Source: Lachnoclostridium sp. UBA1175
GTDB lineage: Bacteria; Bacillota; Clostridia; Lachnospirales; Lachnospiraceae
DNA length: 61,300 bases
Direction: 5' to 3'
Assembly: GCA_002311665.1 (NCBI GenBank)
Contig: DBYX01000011.1
Location: 14,492-75,791, forward strand
Under the pieces are notes generated by a model, which was given only the letters and a program-made list of their open reading frames with translations, made no database searches and was not told the DNA's origin. This document shows, one piece after another, positions 1 through 7,787 of the stretch (position 1 is its first letter; every line of letters starts with the position of its first letter). A program made the position numbers and the translations under genes.

Positions 1-410
1 CCGGACAGAGCCTTCGGCTTACGGTCGAGCAACTGCTCGATACCGAGGATCTTAGCAGCCTCGTTAACGAGCTTCTCAATCTGATCCTTCGGAACCTTAC
101 GAAGCTTCAGACCGAATGCCATGTTATCATAAACAGACATATGCGGATACAGAGCGTAGTTCTGGAACACCATTGCGATGTCTCGGTCCTTAGGCTCGAC
201 GTCGTTCATCAGCTTGTCGCCGATGTACAGCTCGCCGCCCGTGATCTCCTCGAGACCGGCAATCATACGAAGGGTCGTAGACTTACCGCATCCGGAAGGT
301 CCTACGAAGATGATGAACTCCTTATCCTTGATATCAAGGTTGAAGTCCTTAACTGCGACGAATCCGTTCGGATATGTCTTACTGATGTTAATAAGTTTCA
401 AACCTGCCAT
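1..410 (-). CDS. Carbohydrate ABC transporter ATPase (MsmX/UgpC type), N-terminal part
   Basis: This is the start of an ABC ATPase that continues beyond the left edge. The protein begins MAGLKLINISKTYPNG and carries a Walker A motif GPSGCGKST near residue 38, a Q-loop segment VFQNYALYPH near residue 83, and the start of the ABC signature (ALSG) at the edge. This subfamily energises sugar importers of the MsmX/UgpC/MalK type, and MsmX proteins often serve several importers. It differs from the second MalK-like ATPase at 8670-9773, so the genome has at least two. AGGAGG at 421-426 sits just upstream of the ATG. It is divergent from the SDR gene. The Walker B motif and the C-terminal TOBE domain lie outside the window. 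Confidence 0.93.
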   Translation of the reverse strand, partial: MAGLKLINISKTYPNGFVAVKDFNLDIKDKEFIIFVGPSGCGKSTTLRMIAGLEEITGGELYIGDKLMNDVEPKDRDIAMVFQNYALYPHMSVYDNMAFGLKLRKVPKDQIEKLVNEAAKILGIEQLLDRKPKALS

Positions 411-698
411 TACGAAATGCCTCCTAGTAGTTTGTTAGCAGACGCACTGCGCCCGCCGGCACAGCACCTAACGGGTATGATACACTAAGAAGTCAAAAAA
501 AACTATGTTGCAAATGTACAAATTCGGTTTTCTACTTTTGTCTAATTTGTATACTGACAAATGTCCGTTCGACGGTTGTCGGCTATTTTACCAAAAAACG
601 CGGTGGAAAGCCCCGCCAAACCTATGATTTCCGTGCAACCCTTTGTACATAATGCCGTTTTTTCGGCGGTTATGTTTTTTCTGTGTCCTCCCTCCCGC

Positions 699-723
699 CG
701 CATTTTTCGATGCGGAAAATGCG
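699..723. repeat. Inverted repeat containing the GGAAAATG octamer
   Basis: Arms CGCATTTT (699-706) and AAAATGCG (716-723) are separated by 9 nt. It lies 40 bp upstream of the SDR promoter and is not followed by a T-run, so it looks more like a protein-binding site than a terminator. Confidence 0.45.
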
Positions 724-762
724 ATTTTTCTACAGTTCGGCGCAGTTTTCGGGCGGCCGGAA

Positions 763-791
763 TTGCATTTTCCGAAGGAGTTTGCTACACT
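763..791 (+). promoter_or_regulatory. Sigma-A promoter of the SDR gene
   Basis: TTGCAT at 763-768, a 17-bp spacer, and TACACT at 786-791. The -35 hexamer and the first spacer bases form TTGCATTTTCCGA, the same 13 bases found at the tRNA-Gly promoter at 7445, so the recurring octamer overlaps the -35 box. Confidence 0.55.
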
Positions 792-865
792 TGAGAAAGA
801 ATAATAAAGCGCCGTGCTCGTCTTCCGGAACCGCCGGCGCTCTCATTACCGTGAGGAGGGATTCC

Positions 866-1591
866 ATGGAAACCATCATTGTTACGGGTGCCAGCGGCGA
901 TATCGGCTCGGCCGTCGCGCTGCGTCTGGCAAAACGGGGTGTCAATCTCGCGCTGATCGGCCATTCGAACGCCGAAGCGCTCACCAAGACCGCGGAGGAA
1001 GTCACCGCCCTGGGCGCTTACTGCCGCGCCTACGCGGGTGATCTCGGCAACGAGGCGTTCGTGCGCGATGTGTTCGAGCGCATCGGCGACGAATTCCACC
1101 GGATCGACGGGCTCGTGCACGTCGCCGGCCACTCGGTCACCGGCCTGCTCAGTGACCTGACCATCGAGGAGTGGAACAACTTAGTCTCCGCCAACCTGAC
1201 GTCGGCGATCCTGTGCATCAAGCACGTCACGCCGGCGATGCTCGCGCGCCACGCGGGGCGGATCCTTCTGATCTCCTCCATCTGGGGCACGCGCGGAGCG
1301 TCCTTCGAGGCGGCCTACTCCGCCACCAAAGGCGGTCTCGACTCGCTCACCAAGGCGATGGCGAAGGAGCTCGCACCGAGCGGGATCTCCGTCAACGCTC
1401 TCGCCCCCGGCATGGTGGACACCAAGATGAACTCCCACCTCTCCGAGGCCGATCTTCAGGCTCTCTGCGAGGAGATCCCCGCGGGTCGCATCGCGGCTCC
1501 CGAGGAGGTCGGCGAGATGGTCGATCTGCTCCTGCAGGCGCCGGGATATCTCACCGGCGAGATCATCGGCTTCAACGGCGGCTGGTTCTGA
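866..1591 (+). CDS. Short-chain dehydrogenase/reductase (FabG-like)
   Basis: A 241-residue classical SDR. It has the NAD(P)-binding motif TGASGDIG at residues 8-15, a serine pair ISS in the catalytic strand, the catalytic YSATK, and a C-terminal NGGWF tail. The usual NNAG motif is replaced by HVAGHS. GTGAGGAGGG is correctly placed before the ATG, so the longer in-frame extension upstream is rejected. FabG-like enzymes reduce 3-oxoacyl-ACP. In Firmicutes the close relative YmfI reduces 5-aminopentanone on elongation factor P. Length and motifs fit either role, and there are no lipid-synthesis neighbours to decide. It is a single-gene unit with its own promoter and terminator. Confidence 0.88.
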   Translation: METIIVTGASGDIGSAVALRLAKRGVNLALIGHSNAEALTKTAEEVTALGAYCRAYAGDLGNEAFVRDVFERIGDEFHRIDGLVHVAGHSVTGLLSDLTIEEWNNLVSANLTSAILCIKHVTPAMLARHAGRILLISSIWGTRGASFEAAYSATKGGLDSLTKAMAKELAPSGISVNALAPGMVDTKMNSHLSEADLQALCEEIPAGRIAAPEEVGEMVDLLLQAPGYLTGEIIGFNGGWF

Positions 1592-1622
1592 TCCCGCACA
1601 AACAACATCACACAGACAACAA

Positions 1623-1655
1623 AAAGAGGAACCGGAGAAGGTTCCTCTTTCTTTT
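1623..1655. terminator. Bidirectional rho-independent terminator
   Basis: Stem AAAGAGGAACC/GGTTCCTCTTT (1623-1633 and 1640-1650) with a 6-nt loop, followed by CTTTTTC on the plus strand and a T-run on the minus strand. It serves the SDR gene and the converging amidase gene. Confidence 0.85.
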
Positions 1656-1736
1656 TCATATACGTTTTGTTCCGCCGCGGGCACAAACTCCGGCGTTCCT
1701 CCCTTCGGGCGGCGGTTGTCGGGTTACCTTGACGAA

Positions 1737-2594
1737 TTACTTTTCTTTCTTGACATAGTACTTCGTCAGAAACTCCATGATGCCCTTGGACTCCGCCTCT
1801 GCGAGCGTGTCCAGCGCTTCCGAGGTGCTGATGAACTTCGCATCGGTCTCGTTGTCGATGAAGCAGCTCTCCACGATGATGGCGATCAGGTCGTTGTACG
1901 CTCCGTGGCGGCAGATCGCATAATAGTCGACCGGCTCACCGTTCTCGTCGAACGTATCGCCGCTGTTCCGCTTGAGCGTGCCGTTGTTCTTCAGTCCGAG
2001 GCTTTCCAGACGGCTGAGAATACAGTCCGCAAGTTTCTTCGACTGCTCGGTGATGTTCGGCTGTTTCGAAATGCACACCATCGAACCGCGCTGTTTGTGA
2101 TTTTCCGAAGCATTCAGATGAAGGCTCACAACGATGTCCGCGTTGTTGTCGACACCGAGCATCACGCGGGCGCGCAGGTCGGCTCCCTTGTCGCCGGCTA
2201 CCAGCTCCGTGTTGTCCTCTCTCGTCAACAGGACCTCCACATTGTCATAGTGCGATGTCAGATAATCGCGGATGCGGCTCGCGAGCTGAAGGTTCAGCTT
2301 CGCCTCCACTCTCCCGTCGAAACCCGCTCCGGGGTCTTTGCCGCCGTGGCCGGGGTCAAGCACGATCTTGTACCTGACGGGCGCCGGCGTCGGTGTCGGC
2401 GTGCCGGACGGCTCCTTGGTGCTCGGCGTGATCAGGTCATCCCCCGACGCCGTAGGCGGAACCTTGTTGTCCGGGTCATACTGGCCGGACTTGTTGTAAT
2501 TGTGAATATCATCCTCGTTCTTGCGCGACCCGCAGCCGCACAGACTGATGAGCAACAGGGCTAACACCACTGTCGCGGTTAAAAATTTCTTCAT
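1737..2594 (-). CDS. N-acetylmuramoyl-L-alanine amidase (Amidase_3), lipoprotein
   Basis: A 285-residue lipoprotein that should cut the amide bond between MurNAc and L-Ala in peptidoglycan outside the cell. It has a lipobox ending LISLCGC, a Thr/Pro/Asp-rich linker to about residue 85, then an Amidase_3 domain. The zinc and catalytic residues are visible in LDPGHGG (His), GRVEAKLN (Glu), VSLHLNA (His) and IVESCFIDN (catalytic Glu). The ATG overlaps the stop codon of the upstream c-di-GMP gene as ATGA, and a GGAGG sits inside the end of that gene, so translation is coupled. A longer in-frame start upstream is rejected because it lacks a signal peptide. Confidence 0.92.
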   Translation of the reverse strand: MKKFLTATVVLALLLISLCGCGSRKNEDDIHNYNKSGQYDPDNKVPPTASGDDLITPSTKEPSGTPTPTPAPVRYKIVLDPGHGGKDPGAGFDGRVEAKLNLQLASRIRDYLTSHYDNVEVLLTREDNTELVAGDKGADLRARVMLGVDNNADIVVSLHLNASENHKQRGSMVCISKQPNITEQSKKLADCILSRLESLGLKNNGTLKRNSGDTFDENGEPVDYYAICRHGAYNDLIAIIVESCFIDNETDAKFISTSEALDTLAEAESKGIMEFLTKYYVKKEK

Positions 2595-5500
2595 TGCTTT
2601 GATTCCTCCGATCCCACAATACTGCATTTCAAGAAATTCATGGACTCTTCCTCGTAGCCGAAGGCGATTCCGGACGCCGACGCCAGCCGGAAGATCATAT
2701 TGGACATTTCAAACTGCCCCCGTCCCTTGCGCTCACCGGAACCGATCCCGATCGCCAGGGAACCCTCGCACCGCGTGTTGATCACGGAGTTGATGACGCG
2801 AACCGTCGCGGAGCCCGTGCGGCACCCGATACCGACGCACCGCTTCGCCCGCATCTCCGTCTGAATCTCGCAGTCCGTTACGCGCACGGAAACCTGCTCA
2901 TGCAGAAGGCTTCCGACCGCGATCTGCGTATCGCCCGAGGCGACACACGTAAAATGAGCTTTCAACATCTCCACGCGCGGTTCCCCCTCGATGGAGCCGA
3001 CGGCGACGCCGCGGTCCGAATTGATCGTTGCGATCACACGCGCGTTCTGCATCACGACAGGTGCCGTGCTGCATGCGGAACCTATGCCGACGACCTGCTC
3101 ACCGGTCATCGTCAGGTACAGATTGCGGCAACTCTCGATACGCACACCGGTATCGCGGAGATAGCCGCCGCCGATACCGACACACTCGCGGCCGTCGCCG
3201 TGGATGGTCATCTCACCGTCCATGTTGACCGCGATGCGGCCCACGGACTGGTTGCAGTCGCCGCCGATCGCAAAACTGCGGTCGGCACTGACGTTGATGT
3301 ACAGTTTGCCGTTGCCCTCGATCGTCAGCGACGAGCTCTCCGGAACGCGGATGCCCGCGTCCTGCATCGTCACATTGCCCTCCACGACAAGCGTGACGTC
3401 GCTTCGGTTGCCGATCTCAAGGCAGGGACGCCGCTGGTAGGACTCCAGCTGCGCGCCGCGCAGGTGGATACGGCTGATCGTGTTGTCCGGAACGTGGATC
3501 ACGATGTCGGTCTGGTACTTCGGGTTACCGACAAGGATGCACTCCGGCTTCGGCACAACGACCTCGGTGTATCCGTCCATCACAAGCGGAACGAGAAGCA
3601 CTTCGCTCTCGTTGCCCACGATGTAGGTCTTCTTCTGTCTCGTATCGATATTGCGGATGTTCATCCGCACGATATCCTCCGTCAGTTCCTTGGGGATCTC
3701 CTCCGTAAAATCCTCGGACGGACGCCCCGTATAGTACCCCTGGACCAGATCGATCCCGAGACGGATGACCGTGTTGAGCTCCTCCCTCGTCTCCACGCCC
3801 TCCGCAAGCGCAAGGAAACCGTTCTCGTGAGCAAATTCCACCGTGTTGGAGACAAAGTACTGCTTCTTGTTGTCCTCGTCGACATGCGCGATCAGACTGC
3901 GGTCGATCTTTACGTAGTCAGGCGCATAGTTCAAGAGGTTGGAAATGTTGGAGTAACCGGCGCCGTAGTCGTCGATCGCCAGCTGCATTCCGTTCTGGGC
4001 GCAGCGCTCCTTGATCAGCTGTACCTGCTCGAGGCTCGCCTCCGTCTGCTCGGTGAACTCGATGACCACATCCGGCAGAACGTCCGAGTAGTTCGCGATC
4101 AGCTTCGTGTAATCCTTGTCGCTGATGACCACCTTGGGAATGCTGTTGATGAACAGTTTGCGGCCGTGCAGACGCTCCCGGTTCTCGCGAAACAGCGCGA
4201 GCGTGTTGAAAAATGTGTGCCGCTCCACATCGTAGAGACGATCCATTGACTCCGCGTACTTCAGAATGACCTCCGGTGCGAGCGAGGACTCGGTGCGCGA
4301 GCGCATCAGCGCTTCGTAGGAATAGATCTCGCCCGTTTTCGCGCTGACGATCGGCTGGAAATGGTACGTGAGCAGGTTGTCGTCGAGAATGCTCTGCACC
4401 TCGCGGCGCTCCTCCTCGTTGACGACCTCCGTGCCGCCGTTCTGGTAGCGCTTGTTCTCCTTCAACGCTTTCTTCGCGGCGATCGCGTCCGCGGTGATCG
4501 CCGCAAGGCTGTCCTCATCGATGACATCCTCGCAGACCTTCGCGTACGTCAGGTTCACGCTGTACGATTTCTTGTTGAAGTTGTTGTAATTCTGAAGGCG
4601 CGCATTGAGGTTCGAGAGCAACCCCGTCGCGTCGTTGTCGGTCTCGTAAAATCCGGCCACGACAAACTCGTCGTTGCCGAACCGCGCACAGATGTCGCGG
4701 TCGTTCATCGCGTTCTGGATGATCTTGGTGAGCGCGAGCAGAACCTCGTTGCCCTCATCCCGCCCGAAGGCGTCGTTGATCGCCGAAAAGCGCTCGATAT
4801 CGATCGCGATCACGCACAGCTTCGTCGGAACCCCGCCGAGATGGCGGTACATATCCTGAAGCGCGCCGATATAGCCCTTGTAATTGTACAGACCGGTCAT
4901 CGCGTCGCGGACCTGGTTCTGCAGCGTCATATCATCGTACATGTACCAGCGGCGCTGCGCCTCAAGGCAGTGCGCCAGCTTGCGCAGCCATCCGCGCAGG
5001 CTCACATCGAACACCCTCGGGTCGCTGCCGTACGACAGCACGATGTATCCGAGCACACGATCGATAAAATGAAGCGCCGCGACATAGAACACGCGCGGTT
5101 TCTCACTCTCGCGGTACAGCGCGGGGATCATGTACTCCCGGTTGAACATCCGCCCGTCGGCCAGCACACTCGAGTCCTTCTCGTGCGCGATCGCCAGCTC
5201 CACCTTGTCGGTGATGTGCGTCATCGCTTCGGTCTCGTGCAGTGCATTGGCGTTGAGGCAGAGGTAGAAAGCTTCGTAATCTCCGAGGAATCTCGTGAAC
5301 TCGTCCACGGTCCTGAGGCACTCCTCGAAGTCCGTGGCGTTCGTGATCTCCTCGCTCATAAAATTGTATTCGGACGGAAAACGCTCCGTCGCGTCGCGTA
5401 GTTCCTCCAGCACACGCTCGGAGTAAGGCCCGCATGAGCTGCGGACGCACCCGCACGACCCGCCGCGGATCAGGCGGCAGCAGTTATCGCGGTGCTGCAG

Positions 5501-6316
5501 CAGGAAATTGCCCTTGCCCTCCATCAGCGCGATCAGCATGCGAACGGCGTTTGACGCCATCTCCACGGGATCGCGGTACACCGTCAGGTACTCGCCGGAG
5601 GAACGGTCCTCGTCCGCACCGTACCCCGCGACAATGATGTCTTCGGGAACGCGGATGCCTCGCTTCTCAAGCGCCGCGATCAACGCCGCCGCGCCCTCGT
5701 CGGACACACAGATCACAGCGTCCGGCAGCTTGTCGAGTTTCTGCAGTTTCTCCGCGATATCATCGCCCGTGTGGATCCAAAATCCGCCGTCGTAGAAGTC
5801 CTCCTCCTTCGCCGGTATCCCATGCTTGTCGCACGCGGTCAGAAAATCCTCCCGGAGCGCCGTGTCAAAAGGAACCGTCTCCCCGCTGTGACCGGCAACC
5901 AGGCGGATATCCCGCGCCCCGTGCTGCTTCACGAGGTGGTCCACCAGAAGCTCCATGCCGTTCTCGCGCCCGAACGAGACGGTCGGAAAACCGTATTCAT
6001 TCTCGTGCTCGAGGCAGACGACCGGCTTGTCGAACTCCCTGCGGATCCGCTCCATCACCGCCTTCTGCTGTTCCATATAGTAAGTGGTCGGATACACGAT
6101 CAGTCCGTCCAGCTCACACAGGTCCATCACCTCGTACACGGAGCACTCCGCGTCGGCATAGCCCTTCCTCACGTTGGCATGGCACAGCGTGGTGAAGGTG
6201 ATGACATCGATATCGTTGCGCAGCAACTCCTTCTGCACGCTACAAAGGCATTGCCGAAAGAACTTGTGATGTGCGTCGGAGATCAGGATTCCGACGATTT
6301 TTCTCCTCTTTGACAT
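2591..6316 (-). CDS. LacI-type sensor / degenerate GGDEF / EAL phosphodiesterase with C-terminal beta-helix-like repeats
   Basis: A 1241-residue protein with no signal peptide or membrane segment. Domains by sequence: periplasmic-binding-protein fold of the LacI/Peripla_BP_3 type at 1-285, without the LacI DNA-binding helix-turn-helix; a Cys-rich hinge (GGSCGC) near 286-296; a GAF-like stretch at about 315-460; GGDEF at 470-625 with the degenerate signature FGNDEF, so a doubtful cyclase; and EAL at 640-870 with YEALMR, FINSIP, EFTE, DDYGAG, KIDRSL and EGVET all present, so probably an active c-di-GMP phosphodiesterase. Residues 915-1241 carry glycine-rich repeats with a period near 29 residues. 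The start at 6316 has AGGAG 7 nt upstream. Inference: c-di-GMP turnover gated by a small-molecule ligand, possibly a sugar. Confidence 0.88.
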   Translation of the reverse strand: MSKRRKIVGILISDAHHKFFRQCLCSVQKELLRNDIDVITFTTLCHANVRKGYADAECSVYEVMDLCELDGLIVYPTTYYMEQQKAVMERIRREFDKPVVCLEHENEYGFPTVSFGRENGMELLVDHLVKQHGARDIRLVAGHSGETVPFDTALREDFLTACDKHGIPAKEEDFYDGGFWIHTGDDIAEKLQKLDKLPDAVICVSDEGAAALIAALEKRGIRVPEDIIVAGYGADEDRSSGEYLTVYRDPVEMASNAVRMLIALMEGKGNFLLQHRDNCCRLIRGGSCGCVRSSCGPYSERVLEELRDATERFPSEYNFMSEEITNATDFEECLRTVDEFTRFLGDYEAFYLCLNANALHETEAMTHITDKVELAIAHEKDSSVLADGRMFNREYMIPALYRESEKPRVFYVAALHFIDRVLGYIVLSYGSDPRVFDVSLRGWLRKLAHCLEAQRRWYMYDDMTLQNQVRDAMTGLYNYKGYIGALQDMYRHLGGVPTKLCVIAIDIERFSAINDAFGRDEGNEVLLALTKIIQNAMNDRDICARFGNDEFVVAGFYETDNDATGLLSNLNARLQNYNNFNKKSYSVNLTYAKVCEDVIDEDSLAAITADAIAAKKALKENKRYQNGGTEVVNEEERREVQSILDDNLLTYHFQPIVSAKTGEIYSYEALMRSRTESSLAPEVILKYAESMDRLYDVERHTFFNTLALFRENRERLHGRKLFINSIPKVVISDKDYTKLIANYSDVLPDVVIEFTEQTEASLEQVQLIKERCAQNGMQLAIDDYGAGYSNISNLLNYAPDYVKIDRSLIAHVDEDNKKQYFVSNTVEFAHENGFLALAEGVETREELNTVIRLGIDLVQGYYTGRPSEDFTEEIPKELTEDIVRMNIRNIDTRQKKTYIVGNESEVLLVPLVMDGYTEVVVPKPECILVGNPKYQTDIVIHVPDNTISRIHLRGAQLESYQRRPCLEIGNRSDVTLVVEGNVTMQDAGIRVPESSSLTIEGNGKLYINVSADRSFAIGGDCNQSVGRIAVNMDGEMTIHGDGRECVGIGGGYLRDTGVRIESCRNLYLTMTGEQVVGIGSACSTAPVVMQNARVIATINSDRGVAVGSIEGEPRVEMLKAHFTCVASGDTQIAVGSLLHEQVSVRVTDCEIQTEMRAKRCVGIGCRTGSATVRVINSVINTRCEGSLAIGIGSGERKGRGQFEMSNMIFRLASASGIAFGYEEESMNFLKCSIVGSEESKQ
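2594..3574 (-). repeat. Eight ~29-residue Gly-rich repeats (beta-helix-like) in the EAL protein
   Basis: A recurring core of the form I/V-A/G-I/V-G-G/S (AIGGD, VGIGGG, VGIGS, VAVGS, IAVGS, VGIGC, IGIGS, IAFGY) appears eight times at intervals of 27-30 residues. Hydrophobic strands lie between. Similar GIGGG repeats are common in secreted beta-helix proteins of gut Firmicutes. Here the repeat ends a protein with no export signal. Confidence 0.7.
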
Positions 6317-6419
6317 ACGCGACTCCTGTCGTGTCACGCCGCCCCGATCACGGACGACGCCGGTACAAACTCTCTTCTCAACTCAGTCTCACGGTCACAT
6401 GTCATACGCCGGCCCGACA

Positions 6420-7406
6420 CTACGGTCTCTTGTTGTATTTGACGCCGAGCGGCGCGTTCTCCCCGAGCAGTTCGGACACGGTCACGAACTCATACCCCTG
6501 CTTGGAGAGCTTGTCGATGATGATGCAGAACGCCTCATAGGAGTTGTAATAAATCTCGTGCATCAGGATGATCTTGCCCCTGGACACGGTGGTCATCACG
6601 TTGTTGACGATCTTGTTGATGTTCTCCTGCTTCTCGGCGTCCGTCTTGCGCGATTTCAGTCTCCAGTCCTCCGAGTCGACGGACCAGTTGACCACATAGA
6701 GCGGGCTGTCCTCGATCCTCTTCTGGCTGATCCGCCCTCCGGGCGGTCTCATCATGATCGGAGCAACTCCGGTCGCCTCGATGATCTTGACGTAGGTCTT
6801 ATCGATCTCCTCGCGGTAGATCTTGTCGGAACAGTTGTCGTAGTAATGGTCGTGCGTCCACGCGTGGATCTCCACTTCCATTCCCGCGTCCGTGAGCGCC
6901 TTCAGCTGCTCGCCGGTCGTCTCGTTGATGCGGTTTCCGACCACGAACCATGTCGCCTTGGCATCGTACTTCTGAAGTGTCTCCATGAACTTGAGCGTCA
7001 GCTCGCTGTACGGGCCGTCGTCAAATGTGAACGCGATCAGTTTGCGCCCGTCGTCCGGCGTCGGCGTCGGTGTTCCCGTAGGACCCGCCGGCGTCGGTGT
7101 CGCCTCCGGAGTCGGTGTTGCCGTCGGTGTCGGCGGCTCCGTCGGAAGCGGCGTCGGTGAAGGTGTCGGGCTCATTGTCGGCGAGGGACTCAGCGTCGGT
7201 GTCGGCACCGGTGTCGGCGTCTCCTTGCCCGCCCCGCTCGGATGATACATCCGATAGATCAGCGCACTTGCCAGTCCCACCAGCAGTATCGCCACGATGA
7301 CCAGGAACAGTCTCTCATTGCGTCGCACGCGCTTTGCATACGCCTGATGACTGCTGCTTTTTTTCTTGTTGTGATTTCCGGTATGTCCGGACCTCTCCGT
7401 TGTCAT
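6420..7406 (-). CDS. Membrane-anchored polysaccharide deacetylase (NodB family)
   Basis: A 328-residue protein: a basic cytoplasmic head, one transmembrane helix at about 32-51, a Thr-Pro-Ser linker at about 60-118, and a NodB domain at 120-310. Catalytic motifs are TFDDGP (metal-binding Asp), HAWTH (HxxxH metal ligands), MRPPGG, VDSEDW and LMHE. Family members remove N-acetyl groups from peptidoglycan or other glycans outside the membrane. The start at 7406 has AAGGAGAG upstream, and the in-frame extension to 7460 has none. It lies 103 bp upstream of the c-di-GMP gene on the same strand, so the deacetylase, c-di-GMP protein and amidase may form one cell-wall unit. Confidence 0.92.
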   Translation of the reverse strand: MTTERSGHTGNHNKKKSSSHQAYAKRVRRNERLFLVIVAILLVGLASALIYRMYHPSGAGKETPTPVPTPTLSPSPTMSPTPSPTPLPTEPPTPTATPTPEATPTPAGPTGTPTPTPDDGRKLIAFTFDDGPYSELTLKFMETLQKYDAKATWFVVGNRINETTGEQLKALTDAGMEVEIHAWTHDHYYDNCSDKIYREEIDKTYVKIIEATGVAPIMMRPPGGRISQKRIEDSPLYVVNWSVDSEDWRLKSRKTDAEKQENINKIVNNVMTTVSRGKIILMHEIYYNSYEAFCIIIDKLSKQGYEFVTVSELLGENAPLGVKYNKRP

Positions 7407-7435
7407 GCACTCTCTCCTTCGATCGAACCCTCTTT

Positions 7436-7455
7436 GGAAAATGCTTGCATTTTCC
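7436..7455. repeat. Perfect inverted repeat of the GGAAAATG octamer
   Basis: GGAAAATGC and GCATTTTCC are separated by TT. The repeat lies between the deacetylase start and the divergent tRNA gene and covers the -35 box of the tRNA promoter. Confidence 0.75.
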
Positions 7456-7473
7456 GACATAATGCGCTATAAT
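7445..7473 (+). promoter_or_regulatory. Promoter of tRNA-Gly
   Basis: TTGCAT at 7445-7450, 17-bp spacer, TATAAT at 7468-7473. Transcription would start a few bases before the mature tRNA. The -35 lies inside the inverted repeat at 7436-7455. Confidence 0.7.
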
Positions 7474-7483
7474 GCACCTGCAT

Positions 7484-7554
7484 GCAGATATAGTACATCG
7501 GTAGTATATCAGCTTCCCAAGCTGAGGAGGCGGGTTCGATTCCCGTTATCTGCT
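7484..7554 (+). tRNA. tRNA-Gly (anticodon CCC)
   Basis: The acceptor stem GCAGATA pairs with TATCTGC. The anticodon arm TCAGC/GCTGA holds the loop TTCCCAA with anticodon CCC, which reads GGG. The T-loop is TTCGATT, and the D-loop contains the GG pair (CATCGGTAG). The gene has 71 nt including the discriminator T. CCA is not encoded. It is a solitary gene with its own promoter and terminator. Confidence 0.93.
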
Positions 7555-7560
7555 TACTCG

Positions 7561-7592
7561 ATGCCTTCCCTTTCCGGGAAGGCATTTGTTTT
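7561..7592 (+). terminator. Terminator after tRNA-Gly
   Basis: Stem ATGCCTTCCC (7561-7570) / GGGAAGGCAT (7576-7585) followed by TTGTTTTCC. Confidence 0.85.
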
Positions 7593-7689
7593 CCTTATGA
7601 TAAGGAAAATGCGTTGTTTTCCTCTGATCAACACACCTATTTACTATACCGCAAGTGTACCTTCTTTTCAATATTTTTTCAAGTTATCA

Positions 7690-7718
7690 TTTACTTTTTT
7701 CGAGCTTGTCGGTATAAT
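7690..7718 (+). promoter_or_regulatory. Promoter of the TPR gene
   Basis: TTTACT at 7690-7695, 17-bp spacer, TATAAT at 7713-7718. The untranslated leader is about 60 nt. Confidence 0.6.
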
Positions 7719-7787
7719 GAAAAGGACGCCGACCGTGCCCCGCACGATGCCGGCGTTATCCCGCAAACAAGCGTTTCGGAGGTCAGT

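Larger units (their letters stand above)
411..865. other. 455-bp intergenic region between divergent genes
   Basis: There is no convincing gene here. The region holds the AT-rich upstream DNA of the ABC ATPase (about 480-570, with T and A tracts; no confident -35/-10 pair). It also holds an inverted repeat CGCATTTT/AAAATGCG (699-706 and 716-723, 9-nt spacer), two copies of the recurring octamer (714-721 and 766-773), and the promoter of the SDR gene. Short open frames here have no ribosome binding site and no recognisable protein. Confidence 0.6.

Noticed and set aside
7403..7585. Minus-strand ORF covering the tRNA
   Set aside because: It reads through the complement of a well-folded tRNA gene and its promoter, with no homology or start signal.
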